Source of the DNA: CAJBIL01 sp044359525
Lineage (GTDB): Bacteria > Pseudomonadota > Gammaproteobacteria > Burkholderiales > Rhodocyclaceae
Assembly (NCBI GenBank): GCA_044359525.1
Contig: JBIKLY010000016.1
Coordinates: 1 to 45,619 of the forward strand
DNA length: 45,619 bases
Direction of reading: 5' to 3'
Made by a program: the position numbers and the translations under genes. Below the pieces are notes generated by a model. It saw only the letters and a list, made by a program, of their open reading frames with translations, ran no database searches and was not told where the DNA came from. This document shows, piece by piece, positions 1 through 7,725 of the stretch (positions within the stretch are counted from its first letter, which is position 1; every line of letters begins with the position of its first letter).

Positions 1-1
1 A

Positions 2-253
2 GCCAAGAACCTCAGCCTGAGCCGCGCTTCCGCCGTGCGCGACGCAGTGATCGCCTTCGGCAAGAGCCATGGCGCCAGACTCGACACTGCGCAATTCGCG
101 CTGGTCGGGCATGGCATCACGCAACCCAGATCCGGCCTCTGCGGCGCTGACCCTTGTGCGCCGAAGAGCGAGCAGGAATGGCTAAACAACATGCGAGTGG
201 AATTCCGCATCATCCAGATAGAAGCCGAAGCATCCGTATTCAAGCCGTTGTAG
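2..253 (+). CDS. OmpA-like C-terminal domain protein, 5' truncated by window edge
   Basis: The reading frame is open from base 2, so only the last 83 residues are present. They read as the end of an OmpA/MotB peptidoglycan-binding domain: an LSLSRASAVRDAV helix, a GHGITQP turn and a closing NNMRVEFRII strand, which match the LSxxRAxxV, GxGxxxP and NRRVEF features of the family. Two cysteines in the loop (GLCGADPCAP) are an extra feature. Proteins with this domain sit in the outer membrane or periplasm and hold the peptidoglycan. The stop lies 8 bases before the next gene, so it probably belongs to the same transcript. The N-terminal part, and so the full architecture, cannot be seen. Confidence 0.75.
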   Translation, partial: AKNLSLSRASAVRDAVIAFGKSHGARLDTAQFALVGHGITQPRSGLCGADPCAPKSEQEWLNNMRVEFRIIQIEAEASVFKPL

Positions 254-261
254 GAGGCATC

Positions 262-1026
262 ATGATTCACGTTTCCAGATTCCTTGCGGCGTCTTGCACG
301 GTGTTCTGTCTTGCCTGCAGCGACAGCACCCCGCCACCTGCACCGGCATCCAAAAAGATGGCGCCCGCCGCGCCCGCCGCGCCTGTCCAGTCACCAGCGC
401 CGGTCTGGCCGGGGCAAGGCAAAGGCACGTCGCTAGCGGCCAACCCGCTGGCAAAAAATTATTACCTGGTATTTGACGCCTCGGGCAGCATGAGTGATCG
501 TTCCTGTGGCGGCAACGATACCAAACTGAGAGCGGCAAAGAATGCACTAAGCGCTTTTGCCAAATCGATCCCCGCCGATGCCAATGTCGGCCTGCTGGTA
601 TTTGGCGCTGGCGGCATCCGCCAGGCCTTGCCGCTGGCTGATACCAGTCGCGATCGGCTCGCTGGCGAGGTCGCCAGCATCCGTGCCGCCGACGGCACTC
701 CTTTAAAAACCTCCATCCAGCGGGCTGCCCAAGCCCTTACTGAACAAGGCCGGCGCCAGCTGGGCTACGGTGAATACCATCTGGTGGTGATCACCGACGG
801 CGAGCATACGCCCGAATCGGAAAACCCCCGGCAGGTGGTGGAAGAGATCCTCACCGGCTCGCCGATCATCATCCATACACTCGGCTTTTGTCTGGGCGAA
901 AAACACTCGTTGAATCAGGCCGGCCGCATTCTTTACAAGGCGGCCAACAGCCAGCAGGATCTGGAGCGTGGCCTCGATGCGGTACTCGCCGAAAGCCCCG
1001 CTTTTGACGTAAAACAGTTCAAATGA
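262..1026 (+). CDS. VWA domain lipoprotein
   Basis: Encodes 254 aa. The ATG at 262 is preceded by TAGGAGG at a good distance and gives a lipoprotein-type signal; a longer frame opens upstream at 154 but overlaps the OmpA gene. The hydrophobic leader ends in cysteines (AASC or CLAC) that could serve as the lipidation site. A Pro/Ala-rich linker (residues about 27-55) leads to a von Willebrand A domain with the metal-ion-dependent adhesion motif DASGS (YYLVFDASGSMSD), a later DGTPLKTSI segment and the VVITDGEH strand. VWA domains bind proteins through a bound metal ion. It overlaps the next start by 4 bases (ATGA). Likely role: an envelope adaptor in this cluster; the ligand is unknown. Confidence 0.8.
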   Translation: MIHVSRFLAASCTVFCLACSDSTPPPAPASKKMAPAAPAAPVQSPAPVWPGQGKGTSLAANPLAKNYYLVFDASGSMSDRSCGGNDTKLRAAKNALSAFAKSIPADANVGLLVFGAGGIRQALPLADTSRDRLAGEVASIRAADGTPLKTSIQRAAQALTEQGRRQLGYGEYHLVVITDGEHTPESENPRQVVEEILTGSPIIIHTLGFCLGEKHSLNQAGRILYKAANSQQDLERGLDAVLAESPAFDVKQFK

Positions 1027-2552
1027 ACCTGCACACCAAAGTTGCCATCGGCCTGATTATCGTCGGCGGCGCTGTCCTCGGTTACCTCAAATGGGGCGAT
1101 ACCCAGCAGCTGGAAAAACAGCTGCTGGAAACCTCCGACGCACGTGCCATCAAGGGAAAAATCGTCATCGGCAGCGACAACTGGATTGGCTATTTTCCGT
1201 TGTGTTCCCGCGAAATGAAGCAGGAAATGCGCAAGCGCGAATACCAGCTCGAATGCCGCGATGACAAGGCCGACTACGCGGCGCGTATGCAGTCGTTGAA
1301 ATCCGGCGAAATCCAGTTTGCGGTCGCCACCGTCGATTCCTATCTGCTCAATGGTGCGCCCAGATCCTATCCCGGCACCATCGTCGCGGTGATCGACGAA
1401 TCGAGGGGCGGTGACGCGTTGGTCGCCTGGAAGGATCAACTGGGCCGGGTCGAGGATCTGAAAAATCAACCGGGCGCAAAAATCGCTTTTACCCCGAACT
1501 CGCCGAGCGAACATCTACTGAAAAGCATCGCCTCGCATTTCGACATCCCGACGCTAAAACAAAAATCCGGCGCCTGGCGAGTCGAGGCCAACGGGTCACC
1601 CGATGCACTCGTCAAGTTGCAAAAAAAACACGTAACCGCCGCTATTTTGTGGGAACCCGACGTTTCCAAAGCGCTCAGCCAGTCCGGGGTCATCAAGCTG
1701 CTCGGCACCGAAGATACGCAGCGCCTGATCGTCGACGTATTGATCGTCAGCCGCGATTTTTCGCAGAAACAACCGGCTGCAGTAGGCGACCTGCTGGCTG
1801 CCTATTTCCATATCCTGCAGGGCTACGCCGACAACCACGACAAGCTGCTCACCGATGCAAAAATCGCCGCCGGTCTTAATGCCGAGCAGACGACCGCACT
1901 GCTCAAGGGTGTGCGCTGGGCTACACTGGCCGAAAACACCCAGCTTTGGCTGGGCGCGCCGGGTAGTGGCGACAGCCTGATCGAAGCAATGGAATCGGCG
2001 CTGCAGATCCTGACCGACGCCGGCGACTTCAAGGATAACCCGCTGCCCGACCGCGACCCCTACCGGCTGGTGAACAGCCAGTTCCTCAGCCAACTGAGCA
2101 AGACCTCGGCAAATCTGGCCAAAATCGCACCGGTACTGGAAAGAAAATTTGCCCCGCTGGATGAAACAGGATGGCGCACGCTGAAGGAAATCGGCACCCT
2201 GCGCACCCGACCGATTCAGTTCCAGAGCGGCACATCCGACCTGAGCCTGGAAGGCAAGCAGGAGCTCGACAAAATTGCCGAAAACGTCAAACACTACCCC
2301 AACTTTCGCATCATCGTACGTGGCCATACCGGCGTCAGTGGCGACGCCGAAGCGAATCGCCAGCTGTCACAGGATCGGGCCGAAGCGGTGACGCGTTATT
2401 TTCAGGTGACCTACAACATGGACGCAAATCGCTTCCAGATACTAGGACTGGGTGGCAGCCAACCGTTAGCGCAATTGACCGGCGAATCCCCACGTGCCTA
2501 CGGCTATCGCCTGCCGCGCGTCGATATTGTTCTGGCTTCGGAAGGCGTTTGA
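1023..2552 (+). CDS. Membrane-anchored substrate-binding protein / OmpA fusion
   Basis: Encodes 509 aa. Residues about 5-23 form one membrane helix with no clear cleavage site, so the protein is probably inner-membrane anchored and faces the periplasm. Residues about 45-330 look like a type-2 periplasmic binding fold of the NMT1/NrtA/SsuA kind (start KGKIVIGSDNWIGYFPL, then a GEIQFAVATVDSYLL lobe). Residues about 395-505 are an OmpA domain (IQFQSGTSDLSLEGKQEL, VRGHTG, LSQDRAEAVTRYF, RLPRVDIVL). Genes of this layout are often annotated as phosphate-ABC binding/OmpA proteins, but nothing here shows a phosphate ligand. It starts inside the end of the VWA gene and ends 2 bases before the next start, so translation is probably coupled. 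It may tether a ligand sensor to peptidoglycan. Confidence 0.8.
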   Translation: MNLHTKVAIGLIIVGGAVLGYLKWGDTQQLEKQLLETSDARAIKGKIVIGSDNWIGYFPLCSREMKQEMRKREYQLECRDDKADYAARMQSLKSGEIQFAVATVDSYLLNGAPRSYPGTIVAVIDESRGGDALVAWKDQLGRVEDLKNQPGAKIAFTPNSPSEHLLKSIASHFDIPTLKQKSGAWRVEANGSPDALVKLQKKHVTAAILWEPDVSKALSQSGVIKLLGTEDTQRLIVDVLIVSRDFSQKQPAAVGDLLAAYFHILQGYADNHDKLLTDAKIAAGLNAEQTTALLKGVRWATLAENTQLWLGAPGSGDSLIEAMESALQILTDAGDFKDNPLPDRDPYRLVNSQFLSQLSKTSANLAKIAPVLERKFAPLDETGWRTLKEIGTLRTRPIQFQSGTSDLSLEGKQELDKIAENVKHYPNFRIIVRGHTGVSGDAEANRQLSQDRAEAVTRYFQVTYNMDANRFQILGLGGSQPLAQLTGESPRAYGYRLPRVDIVLASEGV

Positions 2553-2554
2553 AA

Positions 2555-3367
2555 ATGCCCCAGGACAGACAGGGAACCGACTTCTCGCCGAGTACTATTC
2601 AGCGCGCCGTGCTGGCCGCCACGCTGCAGCACCCGAGCGTGGTTTATCCCGGCGCGGCGGCCGTGCTCGGCGGCATCGGCACACTGCTTGCCGGCAGCTC
2701 ATTCGCGGTCGGTGTCGCCGCAGTCGGCGGCGGCATCGCGGCCACCTCGTGGCTGGTCAATTACCTGATGCGCAAGGACATCTTTGCGGCGCGCTATCTC
2801 AACAAGGCGCACAGCGAACTGGTTGCCCTGCGCGAGGCTGCGATGGTCTCACTGGAAAAGGATCTGAAAGCCGCACAATCGCCCGAAGGAACGGCGCAGC
2901 TACAGCGTTTCCGCGAAAAAATACAGGCTTTTGACGAAGTGCTAGCCAGCAAATTCGGTCCGCGCGAACTGACCTACGGCCGATTCATCGGGCTCGCCGA
3001 GCAGGTCTACCTGGCCGGTATCGACAACCTGCAGGCTATCGCGTTGACGCTGAAAGGTTTGAAAACCGTCGATCAGCGTTATATCGAAGCACGCAAAAAG
3101 AAACTGCTCGACGACCCGGCCACCTCGCCACAGGAAGAGCAGGAACTGGCCGGCCTGCATAGCCAACTCGACCAACTCGTCAAACAGAGAAGTAAAATTG
3201 ACGGCTATCTGGCGATCAACGAAACGGCACTCGCCCAGCTTGACGCAAGCATCGCCGCACTGGCCGACATCAAAACCCGCGGCGCCCAGTCCTCGATGGG
3301 TATGGAAGCCGCCATGCAGGAACTGGCGCGGATTGCAGCGCAGGCGAAAGACTATTCAACTCATTGA
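2555..3367 (+). CDS. Unrecognised membrane protein with helical C-terminal region
   Basis: Encodes 270 aa. I do not recognise a family with certainty. The start at 2555 follows the previous stop by 2 bases. An earlier start in the same frame at 2171 would lie inside the preceding gene and was rejected. Residues about 32-72 are a Gly/Ala-rich hydrophobic hairpin (likely two membrane helices). The remainder, about 200 residues, is charged and strongly helical with heptad-like stretches. It directly precedes the telA-like gene, which is the position held by xpaC in the Firmicute xpaC-telA pair, and the two-helix plus coiled-coil layout is similar. That equivalence is an inference from position and shape, not from recognised motifs. 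Confidence 0.7.
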   Translation: MPQDRQGTDFSPSTIQRAVLAATLQHPSVVYPGAAAVLGGIGTLLAGSSFAVGVAAVGGGIAATSWLVNYLMRKDIFAARYLNKAHSELVALREAAMVSLEKDLKAAQSPEGTAQLQRFREKIQAFDEVLASKFGPRELTYGRFIGLAEQVYLAGIDNLQAIALTLKGLKTVDQRYIEARKKKLLDDPATSPQEEQELAGLHSQLDQLVKQRSKIDGYLAINETALAQLDASIAALADIKTRGAQSSMGMEAAMQELARIAAQAKDYSTH

Positions 3368-3384
3368 CCGGAAGAGAAACTGCC

Positions 3385-4581
3385 ATGGCGGAAACCACCC
3401 AGACCGAATCCAAAGATTCAAAGCCCAAGCTGCAAAGCCTGGCAATGCTGCTCGACATTCCCGACACAAAGCCTGACGACCCCGCAATCGATGCACAGGC
3501 CGACGAAGTGGTCGGCAAACTGATCACCGCCGATCCTGCAGACATCGCGGTGAAGGTTGATGTGCGCCAGGCGCTGCAAACCATGGGCGCCGCCCTGCAG
3601 CGCGAGTCGGCGCAGCGCAGCCAGATGCTCAAGCAACCGATACAGAAGCTCTACAAGGAAACCGAAGACGGTGGCCAGGTCGGTAACGCCCTGATCGACC
3701 TCAAAATGCAGGTCGAGGAACTTGACCCCGGCAAGTTCGACTTCGAAGCCGGCTGGTTCTCCCGCACGCTCGGCCAGCTGCCGATGGTCGGCACACCGCT
3801 GAAGCGCTATTTCAGCCGTTTTGAAAGCGCCTCCACGGTGATGGACGCCATCGTCCGTTCGCTCAAGGACGGACGTGACCAGCTCAACCGCGACAACATC
3901 ACCCTCAGCAATGACCAGAAGTCACTGCAGGACATCAACCAGCGACTGGAAGCAGCGATCAAACTCGGCCAGAGCGTTGACCGGAAACTGTCTGATCTGC
4001 TGGCTCGCGAAGTCACGCCCGGCGACCCAAAACACGAATTCATCCAGTCCGAATGGCTATTCCCGCTACGCCAGCGGATCATGGACCTGCAGCAGCAATT
4101 GGTGGTTAACCAGCAGGCAATCCTGGCCATCGAGATGATCATCCGTAACAACATCGAATTGATGCGCGGCGTCGACCGGGCGGTCAATGTCACGGTTTCC
4201 GCCCTGCAGGTCGCTGTCACCCTGGCGCTCGCGTTGGCCAACCAAAAAATCGTGCTGCAGAAAGTGCAGGCGGTAAATCAAACCACCGACCAGTTGATCG
4301 CCGGCACGGCGGAGCGTCTGCGTACTCAAGGCGCCGAAATTCACAAGATGGCGGCAAGCACCACACTCGACATCGATACCCTGAAAAAAGCCTTCGGCGA
4401 CATCCGCGCCGCCATCGACGACGTCTCCAAATTCCGTCAGGAAGCCCTGCCGAAAATGGCACAGGCCATCGTCGAACTCGATAAATTGTCGAGCGATGCG
4501 GAAAAAACCATCAACACGATGAGCGCGGCCAACCGAGCACGCGATGCGTTCAAGTCGGAGATGGAAGGTGGAACACCATGA
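3385..4581 (+). CDS. TelA-family (toxic anion resistance) protein
   Basis: Encodes 398 aa, about the usual length for the TelA/KlaA/YaaN family. ATG 3385 is chosen over an in-frame TTG at 3364 because GGAAGAGA lies just upstream. The protein is soluble and almost all helical. The central segment is typical for the family: PIQKLYKETEDGG, FSRTLGQLPMVGTPLKRYF, a long helix around LFPLRQRIMDLQQQL, then AILAIEMIIRNNIELMRGVD and the ALQVAVTLALALANQK helix. Members were linked to tellurite resistance, but the biochemical activity is unresolved and most chromosomal copies probably act in envelope stress. Its placement between the coiled-coil membrane protein and an ABC importer suggests a cytoplasmic partner of this envelope cluster. 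Confidence 0.85.
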   Translation: MAETTQTESKDSKPKLQSLAMLLDIPDTKPDDPAIDAQADEVVGKLITADPADIAVKVDVRQALQTMGAALQRESAQRSQMLKQPIQKLYKETEDGGQVGNALIDLKMQVEELDPGKFDFEAGWFSRTLGQLPMVGTPLKRYFSRFESASTVMDAIVRSLKDGRDQLNRDNITLSNDQKSLQDINQRLEAAIKLGQSVDRKLSDLLAREVTPGDPKHEFIQSEWLFPLRQRIMDLQQQLVVNQQAILAIEMIIRNNIELMRGVDRAVNVTVSALQVAVTLALALANQKIVLQKVQAVNQTTDQLIAGTAERLRTQGAEIHKMAASTTLDIDTLKKAFGDIRAAIDDVSKFRQEALPKMAQAIVELDKLSSDAEKTINTMSAANRARDAFKSEMEGGTP

Positions 4582-4633
4582 ACCTACACCCGACCGTCAC
4601 GCTGACATTCAAACCCGTCTGAAAGGAATCCCC

Positions 4634-5668
4634 ATGAAAAAGACCCTGCTATTCCTGGCCGCCCTACTGTTCAGCCTGAACGTCACCGCCGCCGACAAAT
4701 TCCGCGTCGCCTGGTCGCACTACACGGGCTGGGAGCCATGGGCCTATGCGCAACAGTCCGGCATCCTGAAAAAATGGGCGCAGAAATACGGCATCGAGAT
4801 TGAACTGACGCTGGTCAATGACTACGTAGAATCAATCAACCTCTACACCGGCGGCAAGTTCGACGCTTGCGTGATGACCAACATGGACGCGCTGACCATT
4901 CCAGCGGTCGGCGGCATCGACAGCACGGCGATCATCGTCGGCGACTTCTCGAACGGCAACGACGGCATCGTAATGAAGAAAGGCAGCGGCGTGAAGGAAC
5001 TGAAGGGCCGTTCGGTGAATCTGGTCGAGCTTTCGGTCTCGCATTACCTGCTGGCCCGCGCACTGGAAATGAACGGCATGAAGGAGAAAGACGTGAAGGT
5101 GGTCAACACCTCCGACGCCGACATCGCCGCTGTGTTCAAGACCAACGCCAACGCCGCCGTGGTGACCTGGAACCCGCCGTTACAGCAGGTGCGCAATGAC
5201 AAGGGCGCGACGATGGTGTTCGACTCGTCGAAGATTCCCGGTGAAATCATCGACCTGATGGTGGTCAAGACAAAATCTCCGGATAGCCTGAAAAAGGCAC
5301 TTACCGGCGCCTGGTACGAAGTCATGGAAGTGATGAACGGCCAGAGCAAAGCCACCGCCGAGGCAACCGACTACATGGCCAAGAACTCCGGCGCCACAAG
5401 CGCCGAATTCAAGGCGCAGCTCGCCACCACCGCAATGTTCTACAAGGCTGCCGACGCGACCGCCTTCGCCACCGGCCCTGATCTCAAGAAGACGATGGAC
5501 CACGTGCGTACATTCTCCTTCGACAAGGGGCTGTTCGGGAAGGGCGCCAAGGACAAGGACTTCGTTGGCATTGCATTTCCTGACGGTTCAGTGCTGGGAA
5601 ATGCCAAAAACATCAAGCTGCGTTTTGACACGAGTTTCATGAAGATGGCGGCGGACGGCAAGCTTTAG
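4634..5668 (+). CDS. ABC transporter periplasmic binding protein, urea-carboxylase-associated type
   Basis: Encodes 344 aa. The start at 4634 has GAAAGGA 6 bases upstream and gives a clean Sec signal (KKTLLFLAALLFSLNVTAA, cleavage near VTAA-DKF). The mature part is an NMT1/SsuA-like binding protein: FRVAWSHYTGWEPWAYAQQ, ELTLVNDYVESINLYTGGKF, VMTNMDAL, VGDFSNGNDGIVMKKG, ELSVSHYLLARALEMNG and VNTSDADIAAVF. This matches the family found beside urea carboxylase genes. No urea carboxylase or allophanate hydrolase is in the window, so urea (or guanidine-related compounds) as substrate is only a family hint. It lies 52 bases after the telA-like gene and 22 before the permease. In-frame codons upstream of 4634 overlap telA and were rejected. 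Confidence 0.85.
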   Translation: MKKTLLFLAALLFSLNVTAADKFRVAWSHYTGWEPWAYAQQSGILKKWAQKYGIEIELTLVNDYVESINLYTGGKFDACVMTNMDALTIPAVGGIDSTAIIVGDFSNGNDGIVMKKGSGVKELKGRSVNLVELSVSHYLLARALEMNGMKEKDVKVVNTSDADIAAVFKTNANAAVVTWNPPLQQVRNDKGATMVFDSSKIPGEIIDLMVVKTKSPDSLKKALTGAWYEVMEVMNGQSKATAEATDYMAKNSGATSAEFKAQLATTAMFYKAADATAFATGPDLKKTMDHVRTFSFDKGLFGKGAKDKDFVGIAFPDGSVLGNAKNIKLRFDTSFMKMAADGKL

Positions 5669-5690
5669 GCTTGGCGGGACAACTCAGCAT

Positions 5691-6521
5691 ATGACACAAC
5701 AAACCGGACGTGACGGCCTGCACGCGCAGGTCTCCACGCACTCCCGCTGGCTTTTGGCAGCGATTCCATTCGGCCTGCTACTGACCGTTTATTTCGTCGC
5801 CTCGCACCTGCGCCTCACCGACAACCCGCAGGACAAGCTTCTGCCCAGCCTGTCGCAGATGAGCGATACAGTAATCCGGATGGCCTTTGAGCCCGATCCG
5901 AACACCGAGGAATACGTCTTCTGGCAGGACACATGGGCGAGTCTGATCCGCTTGTTCACCGGGGTGACCCTCGCCGCACTGACCGGGCTGGCGCTCGGTC
6001 TCAACATGGGTCTGCTGCCCCGTGTTCGGGCGCTGTTATCGCCGTTTGTAACGGTCATTTCAATGGTGCCGCCGCTGGCGATTCTACCGATCATTTTCAT
6101 CACTTTCGGCGTCGATGAAATGGCCAAAATCATGCTGATTTTCATCGGCGTTTTTCCGGTTATCACGCGCGACATTTTCCTCACCGTTGAAAAAGTGCCG
6201 CAGGAACAGATTACCAAGGCACTCAGCCTCGGCGCGTCGCAATTCGCGGTGATCTACCGCATTGTTTTGCCGCAGATCATGCCCCGGCTGATCGACGCCG
6301 CTCGCCTGGCTCTTGGCGGCGCCTGGTTGTTCCTGATCGCCGCCGAAGCGATCGCCTCCACCGACGGCCTCGGCTACCGAATTTTCCTGATGCGGCGCTA
6401 TCTGGCGATGGACGTCATCCTGCCCTACGTAATGTGGATTACGCTGCTTGGTTTCCTGATGGACTACGGCCTGCGCCGCCTGGTTATGTGGCGTTACCGC
6501 TGGTCGCTGGGCGGGCGTTGA
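5691..6521 (+). CDS. ABC transporter permease (BPD family)
   Basis: Encodes 276 aa with about six membrane helices. The first (residues about 20-40) is followed by a periplasmic loop containing PDPNTEEYVFWQDTWASL, and the core helices start at the IRLFTGVTLAALTGLALGL segment. The cytoplasmic coupling loop carries the EAA-type motif, visible as ITKALSLGASQFAVIYRIVL followed by PQIMPRL. This is the SsuC/TauC/NrtB type of inner-membrane subunit. It is flanked by its binding protein and by its ATPase 4 bases downstream, so the importer is complete. The substrate cannot be told from the permease. Confidence 0.9.
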   Translation: MTQQTGRDGLHAQVSTHSRWLLAAIPFGLLLTVYFVASHLRLTDNPQDKLLPSLSQMSDTVIRMAFEPDPNTEEYVFWQDTWASLIRLFTGVTLAALTGLALGLNMGLLPRVRALLSPFVTVISMVPPLAILPIIFITFGVDEMAKIMLIFIGVFPVITRDIFLTVEKVPQEQITKALSLGASQFAVIYRIVLPQIMPRLIDAARLALGGAWLFLIAAEAIASTDGLGYRIFLMRRYLAMDVILPYVMWITLLGFLMDYGLRRLVMWRYRWSLGGR

Positions 6522-6525
6522 AACC

Positions 6526-7425
6526 ATGGACAAAATCGTGCCCAAACGTCTGCATATTGAAGACCTCTATAAGAAATACGACCAACGGCTGGTGCTGGAA
6601 AACGTCGATCTTTCTGTGCGTGAAGGCGAATTGTGTTCGCTGGTCGGCCCCAGCGGCTGCGGCAAATCCACGCTGTTCCGCATCATCCTCGGCCAGGAAA
6701 CCGCTTCGAGCGGCAGCGTCCTTATCGACGGCCAGCCCGTCGGGCCACCGGCGCTGGATCGCGGCATCGTTTATCAAAAATACTCACTGTTCCCGCATTT
6801 AACCGTGCTCGAAAACGTGATGCTGGGTAAAAATCTCGGCGTTGGTTTTTTCGAACGCAAGCGACGGCATACCGAGTTCCGCGATGAGGCGATGATTTAC
6901 CTGGAACGGGTGCGACTCGCCAGCCACGGCGACAAATATCCACACGAGCTATCAGGCGGCATGCAGCAACGTGTCGCCATCGCCCAGGCGCTGATCATGA
7001 AGCCACGCGTATTGATGATGGACGAACCTTTCGGCGCCCTCGATCCGAACACCCGTGAAGACATGCAGGTCTTTCTGCTCGAACTGTGGGACCAGCACCG
7101 GATGACGATTTTTCTGGTCACCCACGACATGCAGGAAGCGGTGTTTGTCGGTACCCGCGTACTGGTGCTGTCGCAGCATTACACGGACGACCGCGGACCA
7201 AAAGCCACGCGCGGCTCACGTATTGTCGGCGACTTTCCGTTGCCGAATGCAGTGTATTCGACCAAGGTCAAGAACAGTCCGGAGTTTCTGGAAACGGTCG
7301 ATGAAATTCGCCGCATCGGTTTCGCACCGGAACAATTGCGCCACGTCTCCGAATTCAACCTGAAACATCCGGATGCTTTCCAGACGTTGACGGCCGAAGA
7401 ACACCGCGCCAATCGCTCTGACTGA
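6526..7425 (+). CDS. ABC transporter ATP-binding protein
   Basis: Encodes 299 aa. Walker A GPSGCGKST, Q-loop at IVYQKYSLFPHLTV, signature LSGGMQQR, Walker B RVLMMDEPFGALDPN and the switch histidine in FLVTHDMQEA are all intact. It is of the SsuB/TauB/NrtD class. The domain is longer than the 230-260 aa norm: a 45-50 residue tail after the core (from about GDFPLPNAVYS on) is a feature of the urea-carboxylase-linked ATPases. It starts 4 bases after the permease stop and closes the cluster. No terminator hairpin is obvious downstream; a flavoprotein gene remnant begins 40 bases later. Confidence 0.9.
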   Translation: MDKIVPKRLHIEDLYKKYDQRLVLENVDLSVREGELCSLVGPSGCGKSTLFRIILGQETASSGSVLIDGQPVGPPALDRGIVYQKYSLFPHLTVLENVMLGKNLGVGFFERKRRHTEFRDEAMIYLERVRLASHGDKYPHELSGGMQQRVAIAQALIMKPRVLMMDEPFGALDPNTREDMQVFLLELWDQHRMTIFLVTHDMQEAVFVGTRVLVLSQHYTDDRGPKATRGSRIVGDFPLPNAVYSTKVKNSPEFLETVDEIRRIGFAPEQLRHVSEFNLKHPDAFQTLTAEEHRANRSD

Positions 7426-7465
7426 GTGAATCACTGCTTATCCACCCGTAGTCACGCCGGCAGTC

Positions 7466-7617
7466 TGCGCCCCAGCGGCGCAGCGTTCTTTCGACCGCCA
7501 GCACGCCACGATACTGCGCATCTGGAAACAGAGAAAATCCGCTGACCTCAGTATGGGCGAAACGAGTCCGTTCGCCATCGACGATAGAGCGCTGGCGTGT
7601 AGTGCCAGTGAGTAGAA
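7466..7617 (-). pseudogene. Remnant of a second flavoprotein oxidoreductase gene (C-terminal end only)
   Basis: Read on the minus strand, this stretch encodes a peptide (GERTRFAH, VSGFSLF, AQYRGVLAVERTLRR) that aligns with the last 50 or so residues of the intact flavoprotein at 9001-10641. By hand about 35 of 47 residues are identical. The stop codon of the intact gene is not conserved and the frame runs on into the ABC ATPase gene. Upstream (towards higher coordinates) the match ends where the 22-bp repeats begin. It is too short to be a gene and is best read as what is left of a paralogue or of a rearranged duplicate. Confidence 0.75.
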
Positions 7618-7683
7618 TTCCGAATCGAACGAATTAAAAATCCAGATTGGACGAATTCAAATTCCAGATTGGACGAAGTCATG
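7618..7683 (+). repeat. Three 22-bp direct repeats upstream of the DUF4143 ATPase gene
   Basis: Three tandem copies with an exact 22-base period start at 7618, 7640 and 7662. Copies 2 and 3 share 18 of 22 positions, including the core TCCAGATTGGACGAA; copy 1 is more diverged (16 of 22 with copy 2). The period equals about two helical turns, and the array ends 42 bases before the ATPase start, so a cooperative operator is plausible. No spacers are present, so it is not a CRISPR. Confidence 0.75.
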
Positions 7684-7725
7684 ATAGGCTGACCGCCAAC
7701 GCATACACCTATCTCAAACCGATCA

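Noticed and set aside
3385..4581. Tellurite resistance as the function of the TelA-like gene
   Set aside because: The family name is historic; the other ter genes are absent and the context points to the envelope.
4578..4622. 14-codon frame between telA and the binding-protein gene
   Set aside because: It has no ribosome-binding evidence beyond overlap with the telA stop and no recognisable leader-peptide signal.
4634..7425. Confident assignment as a urea importer
   Set aside because: Only family resemblance supports it; no urea carboxylase, allophanate hydrolase or urease gene is in the window.
7618..7683. CRISPR array
   Set aside because: The repeats are contiguous with no spacers and there are no cas genes.
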